From Streptococcus australis (GTDB lineage Bacteria; Bacillota; Bacilli; Lactobacillales; Streptococcaceae), in NCBI RefSeq assembly GCF_901543175.1, contig NZ_LR594040.1:992001-1056000 (forward strand): a stretch of 64,000 bases of DNA. Reading direction: 5' to 3'. Under the pieces are notes generated by a model. That model saw only the letters and a program-made list of their open reading frames with translations. It searched no databases and had not been told where the DNA came from. The translations under genes were made by a program, and so were the position numbers. Shown piece after piece: positions 48,971 to 58,581 of this stretch (positions within the stretch are counted from its first letter, which is position 1; each line of letters opens with the position of its first letter).

Positions 48971-50689
48971 ATGACTTACCAAGAAAATTATCAAAAATGG
49001 GTCGATTTTGCTGACCTTCCAGACTACCTTCGTCAAGATTTGGAAAATATGGATGAAAAAACAAAGGAAGATGCCTTCTATACCAATCTTGAATTTGGTA
49101 CTGCTGGTATGCGTGGATTGATCGGAGCTGGTACAAACCGCATCAATATCTATGTTGTTCGTCAAGCAACTGAAGGTTTGGCTCGTTTGATTGAGTCAAA
49201 AGGTGGAAATGAAAAAGAACGCGGTGTGGCAATTGCCTACGATAGCCGTCACTTCTCACCAGAATTTGCCTTTGAATCTGCGGCAGTTCTTGCAAAACAC
49301 GGTATCAAATCTTACGTATTTGAAAGCCTTCGTCCAACTCCAGAACTGTCATTTGCAGTTCGTCACCTCAACTGTTTCGCAGGTATCATGATTACTGCTA
49401 GCCACAACCCAGCTCCATTTAATGGTTACAAGGTTTACGGTGAAGACGGTGGACAAATGCCTCCACACGATGCAGATGCTTTGACAACTTATATCCGTGC
49501 AATCGAAAATCCATTTGCTGTAGAAGTTGCAGATGTAGAAGCTGAAAAAACTTCTGGCTTGATTGAAGTCATTGGTGAAGCTGTCGATGTAGAATACCTT
49601 AAAGAAGTCAAAGATGTTAACATCAACCCAGCCTTGATCGAAGAATTTGGTAAAGACATGAAGATTGTCTACACACCACTTCATGGTACTGGTGAAATGT
49701 TGGCCCGTCGCGCTCTTGCTCAAGCAGGATTTGACTCAGTTCAAGTCGTGGAAGCGCAAGCAACTCCAGACCCTGACTTCTCAACTGTTAAGTCTCCTAA
49801 CCCAGAAAGCCAAGCAGCCTTTGCCCTTGCTGAAGAACTTGGTCGTCAAGTTGGCGCTGATGTTCTTGTTGCAACTGACCCTGACGCTGACCGTGTTGGT
49901 GTTGAAGTTCTTCAAAAAGATGGAAGCTACCTCAACCTTTCAGGTAACCAAATCGGCGCTATCATGGCTAAATACATCTTGGAAGCCCACAAAAATGCTG
50001 GAACTCTTCCTGAAAATGCTGCTCTCTGCAAATCAATCGTATCAACTGACTTGGTAACGAAGATTGCTGAAAGCTACGGCGCAACCATGTTCAACGTTTT
50101 GACAGGTTTCAAATTCATCGCTGAAAAAATCCAAGAATTCGAAGAAAAACACAATCACACTTACATGATGGGATTTGAAGAAAGCTTCGGTTACTTGATC
50201 AAACCATTCGTACGTGATAAAGACGCTATCCAAGCCGTTCTAGTCGTTGCTGAACTTGCTGCCTACTACCGTTCACGTGGTTTAACGCTTGCTGACGGTA
50301 TCGAAGAAATCTACAAAGAATACGGTTACTATGCTGAAAAGACCATCTCTGTGACCCTTTCTGGTGTTGATGGTGCAGAACAAATCAAGGCAATCATGGC
50401 TAAATTCCGTGACAATGGTCCGAAAGAATTTAACGCTACTGCTATCTCAATCACAGAAGACTTCAAGGCTCAAACTGCTACTGCTGCTGATGGTACTGTT
50501 ACAAACTTGACAACTCCTCCAAGTGATGTCTTGAAATACACACTTGCTGATGGTTCATGGATTGCCGTTCGTCCTTCAGGCACAGAACCAAAAATTAAGT
50601 TTTACATTGCCGTTGTGGGTGAAAGTAACGAAGATTCACAAGCTAAAATTGCTAACATCGAAGCAGAAATCAATGCTTTTGTAAAATAA
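48971..50689 (+). CDS. pgm: Phosphoglucomutase (alpha-D-phosphohexomutase)
   Basis: The 572-residue enzyme interconverts glucose 1- and 6-phosphate and supplies capsule, glycogen and teichoic acid precursors. The phospho-Ser loop GIMITASHNPAPFNGYKVY (residues about 138-156), metal site TDPDADRVGVE and sugar-binding GFEESFGYL and RPSGTEPKIKFY are intact. The length is typical of the streptococcal PgmA type. Codon use is highly biased, as for a strongly expressed gene. It is one of few plus-strand genes after dif, with an AAAGGAG site and its own terminator. Confidence 0.96.
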   Translation: MTYQENYQKWVDFADLPDYLRQDLENMDEKTKEDAFYTNLEFGTAGMRGLIGAGTNRINIYVVRQATEGLARLIESKGGNEKERGVAIAYDSRHFSPEFAFESAAVLAKHGIKSYVFESLRPTPELSFAVRHLNCFAGIMITASHNPAPFNGYKVYGEDGGQMPPHDADALTTYIRAIENPFAVEVADVEAEKTSGLIEVIGEAVDVEYLKEVKDVNINPALIEEFGKDMKIVYTPLHGTGEMLARRALAQAGFDSVQVVEAQATPDPDFSTVKSPNPESQAAFALAEELGRQVGADVLVATDPDADRVGVEVLQKDGSYLNLSGNQIGAIMAKYILEAHKNAGTLPENAALCKSIVSTDLVTKIAESYGATMFNVLTGFKFIAEKIQEFEEKHNHTYMMGFEESFGYLIKPFVRDKDAIQAVLVVAELAAYYRSRGLTLADGIEEIYKEYGYYAEKTISVTLSGVDGAEQIKAIMAKFRDNGPKEFNATAISITEDFKAQTATAADGTVTNLTTPPSDVLKYTLADGSWIAVRPSGTEPKIKFYIAVVGESNEDSQAKIANIEAEINAFVK

Positions 50690-50697
50690 AAATCTAT

Positions 50698-50730
50698 AAA
50701 AGATGAGACCAGCCAATCTCATCTTTTTTT
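50698..50730 (+). terminator. Terminator of pgm
   Basis: AAAAGATGAGA pairs with TCTCATCTTTT and runs on in T residues. Confidence 0.92.
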
Positions 50731-50800
50731 CGTATCAAATTTAAGCAATTTTAGAAACTTTGTGGCATACTAGTTTTATCAAAAAAAGAGAGGTATTCTT

Positions 50801-51148
50801 ATGAATCAGTTTTTAGAAGATATTAAAGACCTTGAAGTGACTACAGTTGTACGCGCCCAAGAAGCACTCGATAAAAAAGAAACTGCAACCTTCTTCATCG
50901 GTCGCAAAACTTGCCCTTACTGCCGTAAATTTGCTGCTACATTAGCAGGCGTTGTAGCTGAAACCAAAGCACACATCTACTTCATCAATAGCGAAGAACC
51001 TAGTCAACTCAATGCTTTGCAAGATTTCCGTTCACGCTATGGTATCCCAACTGTTCCGGGATTCGTTCATGTTGCTGATGGTCAAATCAATGTCCGTTGC
51101 GACTCTTCAATGTCCGCACAAGAAATCAAAGAATTTGCAGGATTGTAA
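50801..51148 (+). CDS. Thioredoxin-like protein (bacteriocin transport accessory type)
   Basis: The 115-residue thioredoxin fold has the active site GRKTCPYCRKF (residues about 34-44) and the cis-Pro strand YGIPTVPGFVHV. It has no signal peptide or membrane anchor, so it acts in the cytoplasm. The family is named bacteriocin transport accessory protein (Bta), but no bacteriocin genes are nearby and a redox role toward unknown proteins is more likely here. It has a weak extended -10 promoter and an AGAGAGG ribosome site, and follows pgm. Confidence 0.85.
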   Translation: MNQFLEDIKDLEVTTVVRAQEALDKKETATFFIGRKTCPYCRKFAATLAGVVAETKAHIYFINSEEPSQLNALQDFRSRYGIPTVPGFVHVADGQINVRCDSSMSAQEIKEFAGL

Positions 51149-51157
51149 AAGACAATA

Positions 51158-51187
51158 AATAAAAGAAGGCACTCGCCTTCTTTTTTA
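51158..51187. terminator. 30-bp terminator repeat, copy 1
   Basis: AAGAAGGC pairs with GCCTTCTT around ACTC, with T6 after it on the plus strand and A4 before it, so it can stop both bta and the convergent helicase gene. The 30 bp are identical to 56394-56423. Confidence 0.9.
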
Positions 51188-54100
51188 ATTGTATTCAAAA
51201 TATCTATCAACCAATTCCTGAATTCTACCTTCTTTGGCAGCAGGGATAGTATCTTCTAAAACAAAGTTCCTTCTACTGATATCTTGAGAGAGATTTCCAA
51301 AGATAAAATTCGTCGAAATGTTATAAATAATCTCTGAAGGCGCGAATCCATAAACTTGATTTTCTAGGATATGTTTTAAGCGGTCTTCAGGATTTGGAAA
51401 GGCTTCTTTCAAGCCATTGCTGTTATATAGTCGCTTAACAAGTTCTGCAATATAGAGACCTGACTTCATGTACAAATCAATAAATGTCTTAGATGGGTCA
51501 TCGAAGATTCCTGGGTTTTCTTTCTCAAGATCATCTACCATTCTCTTCACTACCCGTTTAGGAGTGAAAATCTGGTTGGTTTTTTGTGGTGGAATATAGT
51601 CGAAAATATCTTCTTTTTGATCTTTAAAATAATCTGCCAACTCCTCTTTCTTGCGAAGAAATTCTTGGATGGCTTCATCAAATGTTGCTCGATCAAAGAG
51701 ATGTCCTGCAAAATCCTGCCCACCATCTCTCAAATAACGAAATTGGTCAATCGTTATACCAGTCACTTCAAAGAAGACATGCTCAGGAACAAAGGTGTCA
51801 AAATTATCAAGTGTTAGAGATTGATCACCGTAGGCCATGATGAAACTTGGAATTGTTCGTGCAAATCCTCGAAGATGGTCTCGAATCTCATCTTGGGCTG
51901 ATTGTTTCAACTGTTCCACACGTTTTATCTCAACCTGTTCTATAAACTTCTCGGGCATTCTTTCCACTTCTTTTTTGAGTGTTTGTTCTAGTTTTTCTTT
52001 ATGAATGAGATTATTTTCTTCTAAACGTTTTTCAAGAACTTCTTGAATCTTATCTTTTTGCTCTTTATCATTTTCTTCCTTGAGCTGTTGTTGCAACTCT
52101 TCCTTGATATGAGCTTCAGAAATTTTACGTTCTATCTCATTTTTTCGAACTTCGTTCTCAAATGTTGCCACGATTTGTTTCTTGATCTGGTCTGTTTCCC
52201 GAGTTTTCAGATCATATCCAGCTTTCAATTCCTCTACAATTACTGAAGAAACGGTCTTACTCAAGTCATTAACCAACTGTTTTTGAGTTCGTTCCTCATC
52301 TTTTGTGACTAGTTCAACAACAGACTGTCCAAGTCCATAAACTTTTTCACCAAAAAGTCGCGTTTGTTGATTGACCACGATTTCATGGTCAACCACTGCA
52401 TTTCCCTCGTCATCCACTTTAACACCTGAAAAGTCTAGTAAATCAGAAGGTGTTTGTAACTTGCCTTCCTTTTCAACTGGTAGTTCATTTAAGATGTCTA
52501 GAACTGTTTGACTAGCTTGGAAAATGCCGCTGATATTATCAAATAAGAGATTGGACATAAAACCTCGTTTGAGGACTTCCCTAGCTTTTATCTGACGCGG
52601 TATAGTCAGAACTGCCTTAGCATCAATTTCAACCATCTTACCAGCACGGTCTTCTGCTATCACAGGGAAGAAATTTAAGAGTTCTCTGATGTTTTCTTCG
52701 CGAGTTGCGGAAGTTCCACCACCTCCTGCAGTCGCAAGTGATAAGTTATTTGCAAACTCATCAAAGAGAATCAGGGTTCTTTCTGGCGCAAAGTCAAATA
52801 CATAGGCTCTTTCTTTGCGGAAGTGATTTCCTTTGTTATCGCTCCATGAGTATGGATTTTGAGCACGGAAGGCAGCCTGCATATAAATGGCAGGTGATTT
52901 CAAGTTTGATAACATCAATACGCCTGTCCATTCAGGGATCGTCACACCTGTCGTCAACTGACCGACGGATAGGGTAATGGTTTTGTCATTCTCTGCTATC
53001 GCTTTTCTAACCAAGTCTAGGGATTTGAGTTTGACCTTATCATCTTCCTCGGACATACGCCCGTCACCAGCAGCTAACACAATCTCATAGTTCTCATAGA
53101 TGGGATGTTCTTCTAGTAGTGCTTTTAAAGCCTTAGCTGAGGCTACACGTTCTAACAACCAAAAAGTATGCTTGAGTTCGTTCCGAAGTTCTTTAGTTGA
53201 AAATGGATATTTTTCATTGCTTGATAGAGTATCTAACCAATTTCTGACATCTTGCTCATGGATAAATTTCCCTTTATCATCTGTAGCGAAAAATTCACTC
53301 AAGTCAAAAGCATAGTCGATGTTCTCTCCATCTAGTTGAGCACCTTTTTCTAACTCCTCACCAATCATCTGAGACATTTGATAAGTAAAGAGATTTAACT
53401 GAGGCAAGCTTTCATATGGGTTTTCCTCTTCTTGCTCAGGCGACCAAGTAGTTTTAGCTGCCTGCTCATCAGCGTAAGACCAGTTGTAGATCTGCTCCTC
53501 GGTAAATTCTCCCTTTGCCAATGCCTTAAATGGAGTTCCTGATAGATGCAAGGTAAAGTTACGACGGATCTTATTAAAGGCCTGATCTGTCTTGAAGGTA
53601 GCAACACCTTCATGAGCTTCATCGATAACTAACAAATCCCAATGAAGATCTGTAACCCATTTGAGTTTATTGTGCTCTCCACCAAGATAAGCAGAGCCTT
53701 TCAAGTCTTGGAGACTGATAAAAGCAAGTTGTCTTACATCATCATCTAAAATACCAACAAATTCTTTACGTGACAAGGTTGGGCGATTTTTAAGACTGTC
53801 TGTTTCTGAAACAAACTTGTAAGTTGTTTGACCTGCTATGAATTTTTCAAAATCATCGTACCATGAGTTGGCAATGGCAGGTCTGTTTGTGACAATCAGG
53901 ACATTGACAGCATCCATTCGGCGAGCTAGGTCATAGGTAGATAAGGTTTTACCAAAGCGTGGCTTGGCATTCCAGAGGAACTTCCCTCCTAGATGATTCT
54001 TGAAATAAGCTAAGGTCTTAGAAACTGCTTCTTCTTGCTCTTGGCGAAGGGTATAGTCCTGACCTTTTCCTGGCTGATAACCTGACAAATCATGCTGAAC

Positions 54101-54436
54101 AAACTTATCAAAAAGAGTTTTAGATTTTTCAGGTGTCCCATTAAAATAGAACCATTCCGTCTTAGGACGACGTTCCACATCATGGAAAGAAAGGAAATGG
54201 TGGAAATCATGGTCCTTAAAAGTCTTTCCCTTATCAGGTTCTTCCGTATAAGCTGCATCCCCAGTCCATAAGACATCTGTATCTATATGAGCAGTATGCG
54301 TTTGTTCTTTAATCCGTTGCGTAACATCTCGCTCTGTATAACCAATCTTAATCCAGCCCTCATTGCTGGTTACCGTAGGGGTAGTGTAGGCATAGATTTT
54401 AGGATGGATCTTTTTTGAGGTTTTAATTTTTACCAT
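51185..54436 (-). CDS. GIY-YIG/SF2-helicase restriction-type protein with methylase-like tail
   Basis: This is the restriction half of a two-gene module. Residues 13-90 form a T5orf172/GIY-YIG-type nuclease domain (KIYAYTTP, then GWIKIGYTERDVTQRI). An SF2 helicase follows: LRQEQEEAV, Walker A-like NAKPRFGKT (157-165), VIDEAHEG (DEAH, 271-278), LSGTPFKAL, and a motif VI-like QAAFRAQNPYSW. Residues about 740-860 are a long coiled coil. The C-terminus (QIFTPKRVVKRMVDDLE, then FIDLYMKSGLYIAEL) resembles methylase motifs X and I without a catalytic NPPY. The ATG overlaps the ancestral methylase stop (TGATG). Target and mechanism are unknown; type ISP and III enzymes are the nearest parallels. Confidence 0.75.
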   Translation of the reverse strand: MVKIKTSKKIHPKIYAYTTPTVTSNEGWIKIGYTERDVTQRIKEQTHTAHIDTDVLWTGDAAYTEEPDKGKTFKDHDFHHFLSFHDVERRPKTEWFYFNGTPEKSKTLFDKFVQHDLSGYQPGKGQDYTLRQEQEEAVSKTLAYFKNHLGGKFLWNAKPRFGKTLSTYDLARRMDAVNVLIVTNRPAIANSWYDDFEKFIAGQTTYKFVSETDSLKNRPTLSRKEFVGILDDDVRQLAFISLQDLKGSAYLGGEHNKLKWVTDLHWDLLVIDEAHEGVATFKTDQAFNKIRRNFTLHLSGTPFKALAKGEFTEEQIYNWSYADEQAAKTTWSPEQEEENPYESLPQLNLFTYQMSQMIGEELEKGAQLDGENIDYAFDLSEFFATDDKGKFIHEQDVRNWLDTLSSNEKYPFSTKELRNELKHTFWLLERVASAKALKALLEEHPIYENYEIVLAAGDGRMSEEDDKVKLKSLDLVRKAIAENDKTITLSVGQLTTGVTIPEWTGVLMLSNLKSPAIYMQAAFRAQNPYSWSDNKGNHFRKERAYVFDFAPERTLILFDEFANNLSLATAGGGGTSATREENIRELLNFFPVIAEDRAGKMVEIDAKAVLTIPRQIKAREVLKRGFMSNLLFDNISGIFQASQTVLDILNELPVEKEGKLQTPSDLLDFSGVKVDDEGNAVVDHEIVVNQQTRLFGEKVYGLGQSVVELVTKDEERTQKQLVNDLSKTVSSVIVEELKAGYDLKTRETDQIKKQIVATFENEVRKNEIERKISEAHIKEELQQQLKEENDKEQKDKIQEVLEKRLEENNLIHKEKLEQTLKKEVERMPEKFIEQVEIKRVEQLKQSAQDEIRDHLRGFARTIPSFIMAYGDQSLTLDNFDTFVPEHVFFEVTGITIDQFRYLRDGGQDFAGHLFDRATFDEAIQEFLRKKEELADYFKDQKEDIFDYIPPQKTNQIFTPKRVVKRMVDDLEKENPGIFDDPSKTFIDLYMKSGLYIAELVKRLYNSNGLKEAFPNPEDRLKHILENQVYGFAPSEIIYNISTNFIFGNLSQDISRRNFVLEDTIPAAKEGRIQELVDRYFEYN

Positions 54437-54507
54437 CAATCCATCTCCCTTACATGAGTCTCAATAAAGGCAATTTCTTCAGGAGAAAGATCATATTTTT
54501 GATAAAG

Positions 54508-56313
54508 CTAGCGGTCAATATCAGCCACTGATTGTGTCCAATCAATGTCCGAATTGACCGTAAAATCTTGTAGTGGGACATATTTCCATGTTCCTTTTTT
54601 ATTATCTTGTGTAATTTTTAGTACACCTAACAAAGTCCTAGCAAATTTAGATTTTATATACTTAAATAATGAATCTGCTTCATCCAATGTTTCTAATTCA
54701 CCAATAGAAATAAAGGTCTGTGTGTGACCCACGAGTGGGGTACCCACGAGTGGGGTCGATAGGACTTCGCCAATCGCCCCACTGCCATTTGCTTTTGGCA
54801 GTATCACCTTATATTTATTCAAATTCCCAGGTCCTTTGATATATTTCTTTGGAACAAATTTTATTACACGTTCATTATTTAACCTACCTATTAACTGAAT
54901 TGTTTCACATTCTGGTTTATCATCCGTAAAAATTTCAGGCAACTTTTCAAAAATATTTGTTGTCACATCAAATTTATGACCCTTACTTAACCTGTCTACG
55001 AAATTAGGAAAATCACTGTGTAGGGCTTCTGTTAATTTATAACTTTCTGGCGCAAAAACATAGTCACTTAAAGATTTGAAATCATTTCTATGATAGACTT
55101 TTTTATAAATTGAATTCAGTTCATCAAAAGCGGTATATGTTTCAATTGCTCCAAATACTCTATCATTATCGTAGTAACTAATCGTCACTCCACCTTTAAT
55201 ATCCGTACCAGGAAAAACTTTCGAAGAATCTTGGACATAATACATGACTCTGAAATGTTCATTCAACAGCATTTTTTCATTCCATGATTTTGGTGTTTTA
55301 CCAGCCTTAAATAAAAACCTAGCAGGTGTTATCAATACTGATTTTCTACTAATCTTATAAGATTCATCCATGAAATGATGATATATTGGTTTATCACTTG
55401 TTCCTTGTAATTCTTCCTGATACGGCGGATTTCCTATCACGACATCAAATTTCATTTCACTTTCCTCACTAGATAGGCGCTCAAAAACTATCATTTTATT
55501 CTTTTTCCAGTCTTTGATTTGAGTTTTAGATTCTTCTACTTTTTGGATTTCTAGCTCATCTGAAAACAAGCTTAACTGTTGAGATTGCTCTTGTTTAGCT
55601 GAGTAAGAACTGATTTTTTTCAATCCATCCATCTGAAAGACATTGTAGGAGATAATGGTTGCTATCTCTTTCTTTTGCTCTAAGGTCGGTTGATTTCCAG
55701 TCTTTGCAAGATAGTAGTCCTCAAATGTTGCTAAAAGATTTTCACGCGCCAAAAGCAGAGAATCCCCTTGGTACTCATATCCATAAGAAGCTCGATAAGC
55801 TTTTTTTACAAGTTCATAGAAGGTGACTTCATCTGAGACCTCACGGCTAAGGCGTTGCAATTTTCTATCTACAAAACCAACTCGTTCAGATAATGGAATT
55901 TCCTCACCAGTCACTGTATCATAGCGAGTAACCATATAGGGTGCTTCACCACAGGTAATTTCTAGCCAGCGCACTTGGATATAATCTTCAAGATCAAGAG
56001 CTTCAAATTCAGCTTCCACGTAGCCATTTTGCTTTTCAACTAACCAAGTTGGCGTAAAGACTTCGGCTCTAATCTTGGTTCGGTCTTTTTGCTCATACTT
56101 AGACTTTTCTGATCGGGGTTGAATCAAGTTTGCATAGGCTCCCGTCACCCTACTTGGAGTGATACGATCGCTTGGAGCAAATCCCTTTCCTAACAATTCA
56201 TAAGAATGAGTCGCCCAAACAATATTTCTCTTTGTCGTTCGATCTTTTAAAAGAATTTTTAATAAGTCAGCAGACTCCAAAGCCAACTGTTCTTCACTAA
56301 TATCTATCGTCAT
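54508..56313 (-). CDS. Eco57I-type N6-adenine DNA methylase, truncated by 23 codons
   Basis: The 601-residue protein has methylase motif X (EVFTPTWLVEKQ), a motif I-like LEITCGEAPY (residues about 119-128) and the catalytic motif IV DVVIGNPPYQEE (near residue 290). The C-terminal third should recognise the DNA target. It ends at TAG after ADIDR, but the frame continues 23 codons (LYQKYDLSPEEIAFIE to VREMD) to a TGA that overlaps the helicase start. CAG to TAG is the simplest explanation, so the ancestral protein was about 625 residues. The catalytic core is intact, so activity may remain. It should protect the host from, or guide, the adjacent nuclease-helicase. Confidence 0.8.
   Translation of the reverse strand: MTIDISEEQLALESADLLKILLKDRTTKRNIVWATHSYELLGKGFAPSDRITPSRVTGAYANLIQPRSEKSKYEQKDRTKIRAEVFTPTWLVEKQNGYVEAEFEALDLEDYIQVRWLEITCGEAPYMVTRYDTVTGEEIPLSERVGFVDRKLQRLSREVSDEVTFYELVKKAYRASYGYEYQGDSLLLARENLLATFEDYYLAKTGNQPTLEQKKEIATIISYNVFQMDGLKKISSYSAKQEQSQQLSLFSDELEIQKVEESKTQIKDWKKNKMIVFERLSSEESEMKFDVVIGNPPYQEELQGTSDKPIYHHFMDESYKISRKSVLITPARFLFKAGKTPKSWNEKMLLNEHFRVMYYVQDSSKVFPGTDIKGGVTISYYDNDRVFGAIETYTAFDELNSIYKKVYHRNDFKSLSDYVFAPESYKLTEALHSDFPNFVDRLSKGHKFDVTTNIFEKLPEIFTDDKPECETIQLIGRLNNERVIKFVPKKYIKGPGNLNKYKVILPKANGSGAIGEVLSTPLVGTPLVGHTQTFISIGELETLDEADSLFKYIKSKFARTLLGVLKITQDNKKGTWKYVPLQDFTVNSDIDWTQSVADIDR
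54725..54754. repeat. In-frame 15-bp tandem repeat in the methylase gene
   Basis: ACCCACGAGTGGGGT occurs twice in a row and adds a second TPLVG block to the predicted specificity region. Each unit is itself palindromic (ACCCAC/GTGGGT). Confidence 0.85.
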
Positions 56314-56342
56314 AAGGCAACCTTTCTCGTACTATAAACCTT

Positions 56343-56351
56343 ATTATATCA
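56343..56351 (-). promoter_or_regulatory. Promoter of the R-M-like module
   Basis: An extended -10 box, TGATATAAT, lies 30 bp upstream of the methylase start, which has an AAAGG ribosome site. No clear -35 element is seen. Confidence 0.55.
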
Positions 56352-56393
56352 TATTTTAAATGGTGTTTGGAGTAGAAAATAATAGCTAAACAT

Positions 56394-56423
56394 AATAAAA
56401 GAAGGCACTCGCCTTCTTTTTTA
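56394..56423 (-). terminator. 30-bp terminator repeat, copy 2 (vic operon)
   Basis: It is identical over 30 bp to 51158-51187, again with the minus-strand gene's TAA as its edge. It ends vicRKX. Confidence 0.9.
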
Positions 56424-57230
56424 TATATCTGTCAGTGGTGTTGCGGTATCTGGGGAAGTATCGTAAACCTTAAAGTCCACTCCTACACCCAGATCAGCTT
56501 GTGCTAGCTGATTGACCATGGTCATATGAGCCAGTTCCTTGATATTGTTCTCTTTGGATAAATGCCCAAGATAGATTTTCTTAGTCCGATTTCCCATTGC
56601 ACGAATCATGGCCTCAGCACCGTCTTCGTTAGAGAGGTGACCAAGATCAGATAGGATTCGCTGTTTGAGTCGCCAAGCATAAGAACCTGCTCGCAGGATC
56701 TCCACATCGTGGTTGGACTCGATGAGGTAACCGTCAGCATTCTCGACAATTCCTGCCATACGGTCACTAACATAACCTGTATCGGTCAGCATGACAAAGC
56801 TCTTGTCGTCTTTCATAAAGCGGTAAAACTGGGGTGCTGCCGCATCGTGGCTGACCCCAAAACTCTCAATGTCAATATCGCCAAAGGTTTTGGTTTTACC
56901 CATTTCAAAAATGTGCTTCTGGGATGAATCAACCTTACCGAGGTACTTGCTATTTTCCATAGCCTGCCAAGTTTTTTCATTGGCGTAAAGATCCATACCA
57001 TACTTTCGAGCCAATACACCGACTCCATGAATATGGTCTGAATGCTCGTGCGTAATCAAAATCGCATCCAAATCTTCTGGTTTGCGATTGATTTCAGCTA
57101 GCAGGCTGGTAATTTTCTTACCAGACAAGCCTGCATCCACTAAGATTTTCTTTTTTGGGGTTTCCAGATAAAAGGAATTTCCACTGGAACCTGATGCTAA
57201 AATACTGTATTTAAAGCCTATTTCACTCAT
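56421..57230 (-). CDS. vicX: VicX metallo-beta-lactamase-fold protein
   Basis: The 269-residue protein is a WalJ/YycJ-type metallohydrolase. It has metal motif THEHSDHIHG (residues about 60-69), then GVSHDAAAP, a later LTDTGYVSD and LGHLSKENN. It is the third gene of the vic operon, one base after vicK. In streptococci VicX affects competence, biofilm and oxidative stress, and relatives have exonuclease activity linking it to DNA repair. All metal ligands are present, and the gene ends in a terminator. Confidence 0.94.
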   Translation of the reverse strand: MSEIGFKYSILASGSSGNSFYLETPKKKILVDAGLSGKKITSLLAEINRKPEDLDAILITHEHSDHIHGVGVLARKYGMDLYANEKTWQAMENSKYLGKVDSSQKHIFEMGKTKTFGDIDIESFGVSHDAAAPQFYRFMKDDKSFVMLTDTGYVSDRMAGIVENADGYLIESNHDVEILRAGSYAWRLKQRILSDLGHLSNEDGAEAMIRAMGNRTKKIYLGHLSKENNIKELAHMTMVNQLAQADLGVGVDFKVYDTSPDTATPLTDI

Positions 57231-57231
57231 T

Positions 57232-58581
57232 CTAGTCTTCTACTTCATCCTCCCAGACTTCTTCTTTTACGGCATCCTTATCATAAGGGAGCACAATGGT
57301 AAAGGTTGATCCCTTACCGTATTCACTTTTGGCCCAAATAAAGCCATTGTGTTGTTTGATAATTTCCTTGGCAATAGCCAGACCTAGACCAGTACCACCT
57401 TGAGCCCGACTTCTTGCACGATCCACACGATAAAAGCGGTCAAAAATCTTCGGCAAATCTTGCTTTGGAATACCTAGACCTTGGTCTTTGATAGATAAAA
57501 TCATCTGGTCTTCAGTGGTTTTCATGCTGACAGTAATTTTCCCACCATCTGGTGAGTACTTGATGGCATTGTTGAGAATATTATCAATCACCTGAGTCAT
57601 CTTATCGGTATCAATCTCGATCCAAACTGAATTGATAGGATAATCTCTAACCAGCTCATATTTTTTCTCCTCATCCTGACTTCTCATCTTATCAAAACGA
57701 TTGAGGATAAAGGTGATGAAGGCTGTAAAATTAATCAATTCCACATCCAACCGAGTAGTCGCATTATCAATACGAGAGAGATGCAAGAGATCTGTCACCA
57801 TCCGCATCATACGGTTGGTTTCATCAAGCGAAACCTTGATAAAATCAGGAGCAACAGGATCATACAAGGCTCCCTCGTCCAAGGCTTCAAGATAAGATTT
57901 AACACTCGTCAAAGGAGTCCTCAACTCATGGCTAACATTGGACACGAAGAGTCTCCGTTCACGCTCTTCCTTCTCCTGTTCAGTCGTATCGTGCAAAACG
58001 GCAACCAAACCAGAGATGAATCCAGACTCACGACGAATGAGTGCAAAACGCACACGAAGACTAAGATATTCTCCATTAGCATTTTGGGAATCAATCATCA
58101 ATTCAGGAATCTGTGTAATGAGGTCACGCAGTTCATATTCATCCTCTATCTTAAGCAATTCTAGGATGCTTTTGTTCAATGCTTCTTCTTTTACGATACC
58201 CAGCTGTTTCTTAGCCATATCGTTAATCATGGTAATCTGACCACGGCGATTGGTTGCAAGAACTCCATCTGTCATATAAGAAAGAATACTGTTAAGCCTT
58301 TTTGTTTCTTGCTCCAGATTTTCCTGTGTTAAACGAATGACCTCAGACAAATCATTGAGGTTATTGGTGATGTTGGTGATTTCAGAGCTTCCTTGCATAT
58401 CCAAAACTCGAGAATAATCTCCTGCAATCAAATCTTTAATCTTTTGATTAATCTGCTTTAGACGAATATTATCCCGACGATTTTCCAGTAACAACAAGGT
58501 TACCACCAAGATAAAGCCAAGTAAAATCAGGATAAAGATAAAATCACTGTTTAGAATCGTTTGTCTAATATCTTCAATCAT
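57232..58581 (-). CDS. vicK: Sensor histidine kinase VicK (WalK)
   Basis: The 449-residue kinase controls cell-wall metabolism with VicR. It has a single N-terminal membrane helix ([19 protein letters not shown]), as usual in streptococci and unlike the two-helix WalK of bacilli. HAMP, then a PAS domain (residues about 100-200), follow. The phosphorylated His is in [15 protein letters not shown], and the ATPase boxes are [23 protein letters not shown] and GTGLGLAI. It overlaps vicR by 8 bp. No defect is seen. Confidence 0.96.
   Translation of the reverse strand: MIEDIRQTILNSDFIFILILLGFILVVTLLLLENRRDNIRLKQINQKIKDLIAGDYSRVLDMQGSSEITNITNNLNDLSEVIRLTQENLEQETKRLNSILSYMTDGVLATNRRGQITMINDMAKKQLGIVKEEALNKSILELLKIEDEYELRDLITQIPELMIDSQNANGEYLSLRVRFALIRRESGFISGLVAVLHDTTEQEKEERERRLFVSNVSHELRTPLTSVKSYLEALDEGALYDPVAPDFIKVSLDETNRMMRMVTDLLHLSRIDNATTRLDVELINFTAFITFILNRFDKMRSQDEEKKYELVRDYPINSVWIEIDTDKMTQVIDNILNNAIKYSPDGGKITVSMKTTEDQMILSIKDQGLGIPKQDLPKIFDRFYRVDRARSRAQGGTGLGLAIAKEIIKQHNGFIWAKSEYGKGSTFTIVLPYDKDAVKEEVWEDEVED

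Noticed and set aside
50801..51148. Bacteriocin export role of the thioredoxin-like protein
   Set aside because: No bacteriocin or export gene lies near it; the only bacteriocin-type locus is 40 kb away.
51185..56313. Type I R-M system
   Set aside because: No HsdS-like specificity subunit and no HsdR/HsdM layout; the methylase resembles the Eco57I type.
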